DNA of 64,000 nucleotides from Pseudomonas sp. PDM05. GTDB lineage: Bacteria > Pseudomonadota > Gammaproteobacteria > Pseudomonadales > Pseudomonadaceae. This document shows positions 25,469-35,021 of the stretch, in pieces. The position numbers and the translations under genes were made by a program. Position 1 is the first letter of the stretch; each line of letters opens with the position of its first letter. The stretch spans positions 434,001 to 498,000 of the forward strand of contig NZ_JACVAC010000002.1 of NCBI RefSeq assembly GCF_014851685.1. Reading direction: 5' to 3'. Below the pieces are notes generated by a model that did not search any database, had not been told where the DNA came from, and worked only from the letters and a program-made list of their open reading frames with translations.

Positions 25469-27499
25469 TTACACACGAAACGCCCCGATCAGCTGCTTCA
25501 GCTCGATCACCTGCATCGACAGTTGCCGGCTCGCGGTTTCGGTCTGATAAGCGCCCTGGGCCGCGTGTTCACCGGCGCGATTGATTTCGACGATGTTCTG
25601 GTCGATGTCATGGGCGACGGCGGTCTGTTGCTCCACGGCGGCGGCAATCTGCTGGTTCTGATCAACGATCATTCCTACGGCGCCTAGGATATTTTCCAGC
25701 GCCTGCTGGACTTTTTCCGACTGCTCCACGGTGCCATTCGCCATTTCATGGCTGCTGCCCATGGCTTTCACCGCAGCGGCGACACCGCTGTGCAAGCGGC
25801 TGATCATCTGCTCGATTTCTTCGGTGGAATGCTGGGTGCGCCGCGCCAGGGTGCGTACCTCATCGGCCACCACCGCAAAACCGCGCCCCTGTTCACCGGC
25901 CCGCGCCGCCTCGATGGCGGCATTGAGCGCCAGCAGATTGGTTTGTTCGGCGATGCTTTTGATCACTTCCAGCACGCTGCTGATGGATTGGCTGTCGGTG
26001 GCCAGTTGGTTGATCACCCGCACCGACTGGTCGATCTCCGAGGCCAGGCGCGCGATGCTGCCCTGCTGGGACTGCACCAGGCCACGGCCGCTGACGGTTT
26101 CATCGTTGACACTATGGGCACTGCTGACCGCCGCCGCCGCACTGCGCGCCACTTCCTGGGCGGTGGACGACATCTGGTTCATCGCCGTCGCCACCTGTTC
26201 GATCTGGCTACGCTGGCCGGATACCGCCTGGTTGCTCTGGGCCGATACCGTTTCCACTTGCCCGGCCTGGTGCTCCACCTGGCTGACGGTGTGCCCGACG
26301 CGCTCGATCAGGTCATGGATTTTTGCCACGGTGGCGTTGAACACCTGGCCGAGGTCACCGAGTTCGTCGCGGCTGTGGGCAACGAAGGTGACGGTCATGT
26401 CACCAGCCGCCACCTTGTCCATCATCGCGCCGAGGCGTCGCAGGGTGGTGCGGGTGGAGGCGTAGAAGCCCGCATATAAATAGAAGATCAGTAAAAACAC
26501 CGCCGTCAGCGCCGCGACCAGCACCACCATATGCGTGCGGTTTTGCGCCAGGCGTTGCTCCAATTGGTGCCCGAGGAACGTCAGGGTCGCCTCATCCAGC
26601 TCGTAGGTCTGGGCCATCAACTGGCTGACGCTGTCATAGAAGCCCTGCCACGGCGCGTCGAGGGTTTCGGCCATCACCACCTGTTCTTCAAACAACTCGC
26701 TGGCGTGCTTGAGGCTGGCGTTGCTGGCCGTGGCCAGGCTGTCGAGCGCGGCGTGGGCGGCCTTGCTGGAGCCCAGGGCATCTTGCAGCTTCAAGGCGTA
26801 TTCGCCATGGAGTTTTTCCAACTGCTGTAGCAGTTCGTCGAAGCGCGTGCTCGAGGATGAATTGAGAAAGCCCTGGCCGAGGGAGTAGGCCCCCATCGCC
26901 CGACCTTCACCCAGGGTCTGGGTGACCTGTGGGGTGACACTGGTGATCAGCTCGCTGAGTTGGCGCAGATCGCCCTGGGGGTCGCGGCTCAAGCCGGATT
27001 GGCTGGCGATGATCTGGCTGAGCATCTGCGCTTTGTTGGGCAGTTTGCCGATCAGCGCGCTTTTGCTCAGCAGCGAGGTTTCCTGTTGCTGGGCCTTGAA
27101 GGCCGCGATCAGCTCGTCGCGCTTGCCGTCAAACGCGGCGATTTGTTCGGGATCGGTGGTCATTGCGTTGAGGCTTTGCAGGCGGCTCAGCACACTCTGC
27201 TCCAACGCGCTGATCTTGCCCTCCAGGTCACCGGCCTTGCCGGATTGGCCAAGGGTCGCGTTGATTTGCACCTGATTGTTCAGGGTTTCCAGGTCGCGGC
27301 GCAGGGCCAGGCTGCTGCCGAGCAGATCCAGGCTTTGCAGTTCGATGCGGGTGCCCTGGAATTCGCGCCAGGAATCGCGCACCAGATAATAGTTGGTGGC
27401 CAACATAGGCAGCAGGAACAGCACGCTGATCAGGCTGAACTTCATGCCGAAGCTCAAGCGATTCATCAGCGCAACGGCGGGATAGAGCAAGCTCTTCAC
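25469..27499 (-). CDS. Methyl-accepting chemotaxis protein
   Basis: The 676-residue chemoreceptor has a first transmembrane helix at about residues 18-37, a periplasmic helical sensor region of about 280 residues, a second helix near residues 320-345, and HAMP. The signalling domain contains the conserved hairpin tip (E-Q-T-N-L-L-A-L-N-A-A-I-E-A-A-R-A-G near residue 525). The start is GTG at 27499 with GGGAG seven bases upstream. The large, mostly helical sensor has no recognised ligand motif. From memory P. aeruginosa has a chemoreceptor in the same place before ampE. Confidence 0.93.
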   Translation of the reverse strand: MKSLLYPAVALMNRLSFGMKFSLISVLFLLPMLATNYYLVRDSWREFQGTRIELQSLDLLGSSLALRRDLETLNNQVQINATLGQSGKAGDLEGKISALEQSVLSRLQSLNAMTTDPEQIAAFDGKRDELIAAFKAQQQETSLLSKSALIGKLPNKAQMLSQIIASQSGLSRDPQGDLRQLSELITSVTPQVTQTLGEGRAMGAYSLGQGFLNSSSSTRFDELLQQLEKLHGEYALKLQDALGSSKAAHAALDSLATASNASLKHASELFEEQVVMAETLDAPWQGFYDSVSQLMAQTYELDEATLTFLGHQLEQRLAQNRTHMVVLVAALTAVFLLIFYLYAGFYASTRTTLRRLGAMMDKVAAGDMTVTFVAHSRDELGDLGQVFNATVAKIHDLIERVGHTVSQVEHQAGQVETVSAQSNQAVSGQRSQIEQVATAMNQMSSTAQEVARSAAAAVSSAHSVNDETVSGRGLVQSQQGSIARLASEIDQSVRVINQLATDSQSISSVLEVIKSIAEQTNLLALNAAIEAARAGEQGRGFAVVADEVRTLARRTQHSTEEIEQMISRLHSGVAAAVKAMGSSHEMANGTVEQSEKVQQALENILGAVGMIVDQNQQIAAAVEQQTAVAHDIDQNIVEINRAGEHAAQGAYQTETASRQLSMQVIELKQLIGAFRV

Positions 27500-27628
27500 G
27501 GGTGAACTCCCTTTCTTTTATTTTTATTGAGGTCAGGGCGACGGCAGAACGCCAGCATCTGTATAGCTCAATTTGAAAGGGAGTTTTGTAACGTAAGGTT
27601 AACGAGCGTTTGGCGCGGCAAAAACAAA

Positions 27629-27653
27629 TGTGGGAGCAAGCCGGCTCCCACAA
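27629..27653. repeat. Single REP hairpin
   Basis: GTGGGAGC at the left pairs with GCTCCCAC at the right around a short AAGCCG core. It is a solo, shortened REP downstream of ampE. Confidence 0.7.
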
Positions 27654-27657
27654 GGGT

Positions 27658-28494
27658 TTATGGCAATACGGTCCAGATCGCGAAGCCGGCATACCACAGC
27701 ACCGCCGCGCGCAGCAGCAGTTCCCACAAGCGGTCCAGGCTGTTGATGCCGTCGGCCCCCACCACCGGCGGTGGGATCTCAGCGGCCACCAGGCCGACTT
27801 TTTCCACCAGTTGCGCGGCACTGATGTCCCAGCTCAGTAGTTCGTGGAGCATCACGCGGCTGACGGCAACGAAGTTGCCCACCAGGGCAAAGCTGGCCGC
27901 GAGCAAGCGCACCGGCAACCAGTCAAAAGCATGACGCAGTTGCCCGGCGCGCTCGGCCACCAGCGGGTTCTTGCTGTGTTCGTTGGCCAATGCCAACAGG
28001 CGGTAGGCCAACGCGGCGACCGGGCCCAGCAGGAAATACCAGAAAATCACCGCAAAAAAGCTCTGATAGGCCTGCCACAGCAGGTGGCCCTGCACGCGTT
28101 CAAGCAGTTGCTCGCCACTGTCGGCGCCCAGTTGCAGGTCACGTTCGGCCACGTGTTCGGCGGCTTGCAGATCACCGCGCCGCCAGGCATCACGAAACGG
28201 CCCGAGCCCGGCCAACAGATCGCCTCGCCCCAGGCTGTAAATCACCACCAGCAAGTGCACCGGCAGCGCCAACAGGCCGTAGGCCACTGGTTCCAGCACC
28301 AGCAGCAACAATGCCAGCAAGGCCACCGGCAACAGCACCAACGCGGCCAGGATCAGCCACGGCCGTTTGCCCATGCGCGGGCTCGATTCCAGCCTGGCCA
28401 GCTCGCGCAGCCAGCCGCCATCACGCTGCAATCGTTGGCGAAGGGCCGAGAACTTCTCGATCCACACCGCCAGCACCAATACCAGGAAACTCAT
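27658..28494 (-). CDS. ampE: AmpE, regulatory signalling modulator
   Basis: This 278-residue inner-membrane protein is encoded with AmpD and has about four hydrophobic segments (the first at residues 2-12, others near residues 50, 140 and 260). Its precise role in beta-lactamase regulation is not settled. The ATG at 28494 overlaps the ampD stop (ATGA), giving translational coupling. A longer in-frame version lacks support. Confidence 0.93.
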   Translation of the reverse strand: MSFLVLVLAVWIEKFSALRQRLQRDGGWLRELARLESSPRMGKRPWLILAALVLLPVALLALLLLVLEPVAYGLLALPVHLLVVIYSLGRGDLLAGLGPFRDAWRRGDLQAAEHVAERDLQLGADSGEQLLERVQGHLLWQAYQSFFAVIFWYFLLGPVAALAYRLLALANEHSKNPLVAERAGQLRHAFDWLPVRLLAASFALVGNFVAVSRVMLHELLSWDISAAQLVEKVGLVAAEIPPPVVGADGINSLDRLWELLLRAAVLWYAGFAIWTVLP

Positions 28495-29054
28495 TGTGCG
28501 TGTCCTCCATCCTGCAAGGCGCTGCGAAAGCGCGTCCAATCAAAAGCCGGGCCGGGATCGGTCTTGCGCCCCGGCGCTATATCGCTATGACCACAAATAC
28601 GTTGGCGGGTGATACCTGGATACGCTGCCAGCAATTGGCGGGTCAGGTCGATCAGCGACGCATATTGGGCGTCGGTGTACGGCAAGTCATCCGTGCCCTC
28701 CAACTCGATGCCAAGGGAAAAGTCATTGCACGTCTCACGCCCTTCGAACGACGAGACACCGGCATGCCAGGCCCGGTCGACGCACGCGACAAACTGCGTC
28801 ACCGCGCCGTCGCGCTCAATCAGAAAATGCGCAGATACCCGTAGGTCGGCAATCCCTTCAAAGTAGGGATGTTCCGTGACATCCAGGCGATTCTGGAAAA
28901 ACTCTTGCACCTTGCCGGTGGCAAACTGCGCAGGTGGCAGGCTGATGTTATGCACCACCAACAGCGAGATTTCGCCGGCAGGGCGCTCGTTGAAGTTGGG
29001 CGAAGGGCAATGACGGATGCCCTTGCACCAACCGCTGAGGGGGTCCAACTGCAT
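28491..29054 (-). CDS. ampD: N-acetyl-anhydromuramyl-L-alanine amidase AmpD
   Basis: It cleaves cytoplasmic anhydro-muropeptides during wall recycling, and its loss induces AmpC. The 187-residue zinc amidase has metal ligands H35 (V-V-H-N), H156 (G-H-S-D) and D166 (K-T-D-P-G). No signal peptide is present, as expected for the cytoplasmic form. The start at 29054 is the family start, and the open frame upstream belongs to DUF1631 gene territory. It is followed by ampE. Confidence 0.96.
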   Translation of the reverse strand: MQLDPLSGWCKGIRHCPSPNFNERPAGEISLLVVHNISLPPAQFATGKVQEFFQNRLDVTEHPYFEGIADLRVSAHFLIERDGAVTQFVACVDRAWHAGVSSFEGRETCNDFSLGIELEGTDDLPYTDAQYASLIDLTRQLLAAYPGITRQRICGHSDIAPGRKTDPGPAFDWTRFRSALQDGGHAQ

Positions 29055-29103
29055 ACAGGGTCCTTGAGCGTGACAAAGTGTGACCAGTATGCCGCGTTCA
29101 AGC

Positions 29104-31266
29104 CTATGGTTGCGATGCCTTGGCGCGATTGAGTTGACGCAGGTGGCCCAGCACCGAGGCCAGCGCCCGGTCGAACAGCAACCCGTCGTCAAGCCTGCGC
29201 AAGGTGCCACGCTTGAATCCAAGCGCCAATTGCCCCACACGCTGCTCCAGCACCTTGAGCCCGGTGCGGTTGATGAACACGTAGCGATTGGCCGGCGCGA
29301 CGATCGTCGTCAGCTTGCAACGCTGCACGGTGTCCGCGCCGTCCTGGAACTCGATCCAGTCACCGATGCGCGTCTGGTAGGCGTTGATCAGGTCGGGATC
29401 GTCACTCGGCAAATCCTCGGCGGCGTCGGGCAACGCGGCACTAAATACAAAGGGCTCGCGCACAACGCTCAAGGTTTCGACGCCGTCCAGTGGCTGCACG
29501 TGCAACGCTTGGAGGCGGATGAAGAATTCACGGGTGCTGAACGGGTCGAACGCCGCGCTGGTCAGGCCGTCGCGCAGAGCCTTGAGCAATCCCGGCAGCC
29601 GCGCCAGCAGATGCCGCCCGGCCTCGGTGTCGTCCTGCAGGCCCACGCTCCAGATCAAATCGTCCATGGTGCGCAACGCTGCCAGCCACTGCACCGACTG
29701 CTCGCCATGCTTGAGGCTGGCCAGCAACAGCACCTGGCTCCAGGCCTGTTGCAGGAATTGCACCACGGCTTGCGGCAAGGTCTTGCCCAGCAGCCGACGA
29801 TTAAGCACATCGGCCACCCGCTGGCGGGCGGCGTCGGTGCGTACGCGCGTGTCTTCGGCATCGCGGGTGTGTTGCTCGACCAGTTCGCTGCGACGTTGCT
29901 CATCGGCGGTAAACGCCGTGAACTCTACGAGCAGTTGGGAAAAAATCGCCGGGTCTTCCACAAAATCATTCAGCAGACGCTGCACTACCTGCTCGATACG
30001 CAGGTAGAGGTAGTCCCGCGAATAATCTTCGCGAGGGCTCCAGCCCAGGGCAACAGCGGCGATTTCATTGAGCAGCCGCCGCGCCGGATGGCTGGCGCGG
30101 CTGAAAAAGCTTTTATCCAGCACCGCGACTTTCAGCAGCGGGATCTGCAATCGCGCGATCAACGCCTTGAAGGGGTCCGGCAGATTGCAGTCCTTGCGAA
30201 TGAACTCGAACAACATGGCGATCAGGTTGATCACGTCTTCGTCCGCAACTTCCACCACCCGGGACTTGCCACTCTTGACGCTGACCCGGGTCAGCAGTTG
30301 CCCAAGCTGGTTGCGCAGGTCGACATCATCTTCGGTTTCTGACGCAGGCACGTATTGCTGCAAATGGGACAGCAGCCGCAACAGGTCGCGGGTGGCGATC
30401 GGTTGTGGTTCGGCGCTGGCTTCCAGGGTGGGCGCCACGCCGCCACGCACGGCCTTGAGCAATGCCTGTAGGGCGGCAAACGCTTGCTGGCCGTTCTCAT
30501 CGAGCGGCGGATCAGCGTTCGGTGCGCTGTCTTCACGCAAGCCCTCACGGGCCGTTCGCCCGCCGGGACGCCGCGACGGTGCGGCCTTGAGCTCAGGCAA
30601 TACGCCGGTGGCAACCAGCAATCGGTTGGCTTCGCCGTACAGTTGGTCGGCGTCGCTGAGCACGTATTTTTCAAACAGCTTGAGCATGATCAGCTTGACG
30701 CGGATCTCCACCCCAAGGCTGCGCCCCGCACGCAGGAAGAACTCACATAACAGCGCAGGCCCCAGCGGGTTTTCGCGCTCATCCAGGCACTTGTCCAGCA
30801 AGGCGCTCAAGCGCGCCGTCAGTTGGCCCAGGGCCAGGCCGTCGCGGTGTCGCACCCGCCCCAGCATGGCCTCCAGTGCCACGGCTTTTTCCAACTCATC
30901 GCTGGACGTGCCCGGCACTGCGTCGTAGGACACCACCGGCACCAACTGCCGCTCCCCCTGCCCGGCCAGGCCCAGGTTGGCGAAGGCAGCGAACAGCTGC
31001 TCCATGAACACACGCTCGAAATTCTTGCGCTTGAGGCGCAGGTCGCGCATGGCTTCAAAGAAAATGTGGTGATCGAGGTTGTTGCGCGCCTTGTCGGCCA
31101 TCTCGAACAGGGTGTCGTCGGCGTTATCGAACAACTCCTGCAAGCCCTGCTGCAACTGCTGCGCCGCCTTGTCGCGAACCTGCAGCAACACCACCGGCAA
31201 GCGCGCGAGCGGCGATGGCGTGGTGTGTGCTTTGCTAATGGGCACCACCTTTCCGTCATAGTGCAT
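29104..31266 (-). CDS. DUF1631 family protein
   Basis: The product is 720 residues, mostly helical and acidic, and I recognise it as a DUF1631 protein. No catalytic motif is seen. The ATG at 31266 has a strong AGGAGG site five bases away. It lies upstream of ampD on the same strand and divergent from nadC. A predicted disordered stretch rich in Arg and Gly sits near residues 225-245. Function is unknown; DUF1631 proteins are sometimes mislabelled thymidine phosphorylase. Confidence 0.85.
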   Translation of the reverse strand: MHYDGKVVPISKAHTTPSPLARLPVVLLQVRDKAAQQLQQGLQELFDNADDTLFEMADKARNNLDHHIFFEAMRDLRLKRKNFERVFMEQLFAAFANLGLAGQGERQLVPVVSYDAVPGTSSDELEKAVALEAMLGRVRHRDGLALGQLTARLSALLDKCLDERENPLGPALLCEFFLRAGRSLGVEIRVKLIMLKLFEKYVLSDADQLYGEANRLLVATGVLPELKAAPSRRPGGRTAREGLREDSAPNADPPLDENGQQAFAALQALLKAVRGGVAPTLEASAEPQPIATRDLLRLLSHLQQYVPASETEDDVDLRNQLGQLLTRVSVKSGKSRVVEVADEDVINLIAMLFEFIRKDCNLPDPFKALIARLQIPLLKVAVLDKSFFSRASHPARRLLNEIAAVALGWSPREDYSRDYLYLRIEQVVQRLLNDFVEDPAIFSQLLVEFTAFTADEQRRSELVEQHTRDAEDTRVRTDAARQRVADVLNRRLLGKTLPQAVVQFLQQAWSQVLLLASLKHGEQSVQWLAALRTMDDLIWSVGLQDDTEAGRHLLARLPGLLKALRDGLTSAAFDPFSTREFFIRLQALHVQPLDGVETLSVVREPFVFSAALPDAAEDLPSDDPDLINAYQTRIGDWIEFQDGADTVQRCKLTTIVAPANRYVFINRTGLKVLEQRVGQLALGFKRGTLRRLDDGLLFDRALASVLGHLRQLNRAKASQP

Positions 31267-31500
31267 CCTGGCCTCCTGATACGGCGGTGTCTGTTGGGGA
31301 ATGATGGGGCGGGCGCTGCGCGATTCCAGTCATCACCAAGACGTCAAAGCTATGACGCCAATTGCAAGGCGCGAGATTATCTTGCAAAGAGGGGCAGTTG
31401 CGCCAGCGAACTCTGTCATTTGGCAGCAATTGAGCGGTGGGTTCTGGGTTCGGGCGCACACTGCCCCTATAATCGGGACACTTTGTTTGTGGAGCCTGTT

Positions 31501-32349
31501 ATGCCGAATCTCCGTCTTGCCGACCTCACCGCCGAAATCGAAGCCAACGTGCGCCGCGCGCTGCTCGAAGACATCGGCAGCGGCGACATCACCGCGCAGT
31601 TGATCCCGGCCGAGCGGCTGGCCAAGGCCACCATCATTACCCGTGATGCGGCGGTGATTGCCGGCACAGCCTGGGTAGATGCCGTGTTCCGCCAGCTGGA
31701 CCCACGGGTTGCGGTGCACTGGCAGGTGGCCGACGGTGAGCGTGTCAGCCCCAACCAGACGCTGTTCCACCTCGAAGGCCCCGCACGCTCGCTGCTCAGC
31801 GGCGAACGCAGCGCACTGAATTTCTTGCAACTGCTGTCAGGCGTGGCGACGCGTGCCCGGTTCCTGGCGGATTTTGTCGCGAGCACCCAGGTCAAGCTGC
31901 TGGACACCCGCAAGACCCTGCCTGGCCTGCGCCTGGCGCAGAAATACGCAGTCACCTGTGGCGGCTGCCACAACCACCGCATCGGTTTGTATGACGCGTT
32001 CCTGATCAAGGAAAACCATATCGCCGCCTGTGGTGGCATCGCCCAGGCCATTACTGCCGCGCACAAGATCGCCCCGGGCAAACCGGTGGAAATCGAAGTG
32101 GAAAGCCTGGAAGAGTTGCGTGAAGCGCTGGCGGCAGGCGCCGACATCATCATGCTCGACGAACTGAGCCTGGACGATATGCGTGAAGCCGTTCGTCTGA
32201 ATGCCGGCAAGGCCAAGCTGGAGGCCAGTGGCGGGATCAATGAAAGTACGTTGCTGCCTATCGCGCAAACCGGTGTGGACTACATCTCCATCGGCGCGAT
32301 GACCAAGGACGTGAAGGCGGTGGATCTATCGATGCGCCTCAGTATCTGA
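31501..32349 (+). CDS. nadC: Nicotinate-nucleotide pyrophosphorylase (carboxylating)
   Basis: It makes nicotinate mononucleotide from quinolinate and PRPP in NAD synthesis. The 282-residue enzyme has the family sequences [10 protein letters not shown] near residue 25, [10 protein letters not shown] near residue 138, G-G-C-H-N-H-R, and E-V-E-S-L-E-E-L. The start at 31501 has GTGGAG upstream. The longer open frame to the left is a shadow of the DUF1631 gene. Confidence 0.96.
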   Translation: MPNLRLADLTAEIEANVRRALLEDIGSGDITAQLIPAERLAKATIITRDAAVIAGTAWVDAVFRQLDPRVAVHWQVADGERVSPNQTLFHLEGPARSLLSGERSALNFLQLLSGVATRARFLADFVASTQVKLLDTRKTLPGLRLAQKYAVTCGGCHNHRIGLYDAFLIKENHIAACGGIAQAITAAHKIAPGKPVEIEVESLEELREALAAGADIIMLDELSLDDMREAVRLNAGKAKLEASGGINESTLLPIAQTGVDYISIGAMTKDVKAVDLSMRLSI

Positions 32350-32368
32350 GGCCAGGCACCAGCCTGCT

Positions 32369-32402
32369 GTTGTGGCGAGGAGGCTTGCCGCCTCGCCACA
32401 AC
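32369..32402. repeat. Hairpin downstream of nadC (REP-like)
   Basis: GTTGTGGCGAGG pairs with CCTCGCCACAAC around AGGCTTGCCG. There is no T run on either side, so this is a repeat of a different palindrome family rather than a classic terminator. It sits between convergent genes. Confidence 0.65.
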
Positions 32403-32411
32403 ACGCTCGGC

Positions 32412-32717
32412 TCAGACCACCAGATTATTCATCTCGCAGTATTCTTCCCATTCGACGCCCAACACTTCGGCCGCCTCCTTGTGCAATGCCAAGCGTGCCT
32501 CTTCGAACTCTTCCGGTGTCGAGGTGTACTTGAGGGTCAATTCCCAAGGCTGCAGGCCCTGGCTCTCGGCCTCATCCTCGAATGCCCACTGGATCTGATC
32601 ACGCCGGTCATCAGCGCTCAAATCCTTGATCTCTTCTTTAAGCTGCGGCGACTCCTCGATGTATTTGTCGAGGGCTTTGGCGTGCCGAACTTCCTGGGTC
32701 ATTTCAGTTGTGGTCAT
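32412..32717 (-). CDS. Small acidic protein (probably DUF6388)
   Basis: This 101-residue soluble, strongly acidic, helical protein resembles the Pseudomonas DUF6388 family as I remember it (R-H-A-K-A-L-D-K-Y-I-E, D-D-R-R-D-Q-I-Q-W-A-F-E-D-E-A-E). No catalytic or metal-binding pattern is visible. It is a single gene between nadC and tRNA-Thr. Function is unknown. Confidence 0.7.
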   Translation of the reverse strand: MTTTEMTQEVRHAKALDKYIEESPQLKEEIKDLSADDRRDQIQWAFEDEAESQGLQPWELTLKYTSTPEEFEEARLALHKEAAEVLGVEWEEYCEMNNLVV

Positions 32718-32854
32718 GTCGTTCTCTTAGATCGAGGAATGGGGATGCATCTGGGTCATCAAGGTCTCGCAGATACAAAAGAGCGGGCGTGAATACCGGC
32801 TCGTCTGGCCTTCAGAACCATTCTTGGGATCATCTGAAAACAGTGCTGCCTTTT

Positions 32855-32927
32855 TGCCCGAGACAGGAATCGAACCTGCGACCTTCGCGTTACGAGTGCG
32901 CTGCTCTACCAACTGAGCTACACGGGC
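32855..32927 (-). tRNA. tRNA-Thr (CGU)
   Basis: A complete cloverleaf can be drawn with D arm AGCTCAGTTGGTAGAGC, anticodon loop CTCGTAA (anticodon CGT at 32892-32894) and T arm GGTTCGATTCC. The acceptor stem GCCCGTG/CTCGGGC has a T-T mismatch at 6:67. The discriminator A is followed by AAAA, so CCA is not encoded. It lies 39 bases beyond the tfpO-like gene, as in the pilin region of P. aeruginosa. Confidence 0.93.
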
Positions 32928-32966
32928 GGTGGGCTAAAGCTAGCACCGCATCGGGTGTCCGGCAAC

Positions 32967-34370
32967 TCACGGACGTGGCAGCGCGATTACCCCCTGGGCC
33001 CAGAAGCGTGGCTGCAGGTGGTTATGGGTCGCATCAATGTAGCGCTGCTGCGCCTGCGTGATGTGCGGTACATCACGTGCAGCAACAAATATCAGCAGAC
33101 CAACGGCCACGACACTCAGCACCGTCCATACACCCGCGACCATCGGCAGCGCGGCACCGCCCGGCACTCGCGGATGCAGCGCCAGCAGCCAACCCACCAC
33201 CAGTGCCAGCCACAGTTGCGAGATGGGCATCACGATTACCCCATCGACCATCGACTGCACCAGCGCAGCGACCAAGGCCGCGAACAGGCACAGACGCAAC
33301 AAATCCACACGCTGGGTCGACAACCCACGTTCACGCAGTACGCCAAGCGTGGCCCAACCGCCACGCCAGGCCAGCGCAATGACAACCAGGGTTGATGGCA
33401 CACCCCATTCGCTGGCCCATTGCAGAATCGCCTGATGGGGATGGGCCGCAATCACGTTGGGAATATCGGCAAACTGCATCGGCCCGAACCCCAGCCAAGG
33501 CCGCTCGACGATCATATGCCAGGCCTGCCACCAGATCGGCCCACGCCCAGACAGCGACGTGGTGAGACGATCGCCGGCACCGCTGGACAACTCGATCCCC
33601 AAGTAGCCCGCCAGCCCCGTGAACAGCAGCCAGTACAGCAGCAACCCGCCGCCCGCCGCCGCCAGTTGCCAGGCCACCCAGCGCCGCCCTCCTGGCCCCA
33701 GCGCCGCCAGCAGCACCCCTGCCGTGCCCAGGCCCAGCCAAGTACCGCGCGTACCGCCGCTGATTGCGATCAACCACCATACGCACAGCAACGCCAACAC
33801 CGCAGCGCGCACTGGGCGAGAGAGCGTGGGCAACAGCAAGGGAAGCGCCAGCAACGGCAGCGTGAAGGTCTGAAATTGACCGTAGAAACGTTTGTTGGAG
33901 AAGCCTGACAGCAGCAGATCCGGGTCCAGCAGGCGCTGGCCACTGGTAAACGCCAGCATGCCGGCATACAGGTACTGGGCCGACTTGACCAGGCACAGCA
34001 GCACCACGATCAGGATCAGCACACGATCCAGGCGCTCCCCCCCCTCGCGGCGCACCGCGGCAAACGCCACGGCAATCAGGCCGCAACTGATAAACAGTGC
34101 CACCTCGGTGAACGCCCAGAGCGGTTGGTGCGCCAGCCCCGAGGAAATCATCCCCAGCGCGATCACCAGCGCCAGGCCTATGGCGGCGGGCCGATCCAGC
34201 CACGGCCCGTGGTTGACCGACAACCCATACAGCAGCGCGAGCAGCGCCAGGGCAATCTGGAGCGTGCGCTGAAGATCATGACCGCCGAACGGCACACAGA
34301 TCCCCAGCACCAGCAGGCACACCGCCAGCACCAGGAAAACGTTACCGCGCTGCCGTATGGAAAAGGCCAT
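32967..34370 (-). CDS. tfpO: O-antigen-ligase/Wzy-like protein, TfpO-type pilin glycosylase
   Basis: The 467-residue polytopic membrane protein has about 10-12 hydrophobic segments and the Wzy_C-type region in the middle (G-T-R-G-T-W-L-G-L near residue 208, G-R-G-P-I-W-W-Q-A-W near residue 275, then A-H-P-H-Q-A near residue 302). It follows pilA after 34 bases on the same strand and is followed by tRNA-Thr, which is exactly the slot of TfpO in group I P. aeruginosa. By that analogy it would attach a glycan to the pilin. The pilin here lacks the C-terminal serine used there, so the site, or the substrate, must differ. Confidence 0.75.
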   Translation of the reverse strand: MAFSIRQRGNVFLVLAVCLLVLGICVPFGGHDLQRTLQIALALLALLYGLSVNHGPWLDRPAAIGLALVIALGMISSGLAHQPLWAFTEVALFISCGLIAVAFAAVRREGGERLDRVLILIVVLLCLVKSAQYLYAGMLAFTSGQRLLDPDLLLSGFSNKRFYGQFQTFTLPLLALPLLLPTLSRPVRAAVLALLCVWWLIAISGGTRGTWLGLGTAGVLLAALGPGGRRWVAWQLAAAGGGLLLYWLLFTGLAGYLGIELSSGAGDRLTTSLSGRGPIWWQAWHMIVERPWLGFGPMQFADIPNVIAAHPHQAILQWASEWGVPSTLVVIALAWRGGWATLGVLRERGLSTQRVDLLRLCLFAALVAALVQSMVDGVIVMPISQLWLALVVGWLLALHPRVPGGAALPMVAGVWTVLSVVAVGLLIFVAARDVPHITQAQQRYIDATHNHLQPRFWAQGVIALPRP

Positions 34371-34405
34371 CGTCCACCTCTACGTCCGTGTGGATGGTTG
34401 GGTCG

Positions 34406-34819
34406 TTAGGCGCCGTCGGCGCCACAGCCCTTGGCAACGTATTTTGCTTCAGCGCTGGTAACACACTTCCAGCCCTTGGTCGCATCACGGGTCAACGTGA
34501 TGGTCTTGCCCAGCACCGGCGCCGGGGCGTCGAGGATTTCGCAACTGATGGAACCAGTGCCCGTGGCCACATCCCCCGCCACATCGATCTTGCAGTGGGC
34601 GGTCGGGCTAGTCCCACCGATCAGGGGGACGGTCGGCACGGTGCCTTGATTGAAGATGTCCTCGTAACCGGCTTTCAACGCGGTGATTTCCGCCAGCCCC
34701 GCCGTGAACTTGGCCTTGGCCTGGTGCGTGGTGTACATCGGCAGGCCGATGGTGGCCAAAATGCCAATGATTGCCACGACGATCAACAACTCGATCAGGG
34801 TAAAGCCTTTCTGACGCAT
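34406..34819 (-). CDS. pilA: Type IV major pilin PilA
   Basis: The 137-residue prepilin has a very short leader (M-R-Q-K-G) cut before F-T-L-I-E-L-L, with Glu at mature position 5, and a long N-terminal hydrophobic helix. Four cysteines follow; the last two (W-K-C-V-T and K-G-C-G-A) would form the C-terminal disulfide loop. The protein ends D-G-A. I chose ATG 34819; GTG codons at 34822 and 34828 are possible starts. No sigma-54 promoter pattern was found upstream, unlike P. aeruginosa pilA. It is divergent from pilC. Confidence 0.92.
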   Translation of the reverse strand: MRQKGFTLIELLIVVAIIGILATIGLPMYTTHQAKAKFTAGLAEITALKAGYEDIFNQGTVPTVPLIGGTSPTAHCKIDVAGDVATGTGSISCEILDAPAPVLGKTITLTRDATKGWKCVTSAEAKYVAKGCGADGA

Positions 34820-35021
34820 CACATTCACTCTCCAGAATAGAACCTATGACAAGGCGCATCCTGCGCCCCGTAGTGTGCAGCCGCGCCAGTGTACTCACCC
34901 GCGAGCGGCCAATCGTATCCAAGACGCACATTCTGACATTTTATCGTGCACCACCCGCGTGCCCGAATCCGTCACCTGACTACGCTATAAATTCTCCACC
35001 ACCGGCATGCGGAACAGTGAC

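Noticed and set aside
32928..34370. Recently acquired pilin island beside tRNA-Thr
   Set aside because: The tfpO-like gene has the same GC-rich codon use as its neighbours, and no integrase or direct repeat of the tRNA 3' end was found.
34829..35021. Sigma-54 promoter for pilA
   Set aside because: No TGGCAC-N5-TTGC pattern could be found on the minus strand upstream of pilA.
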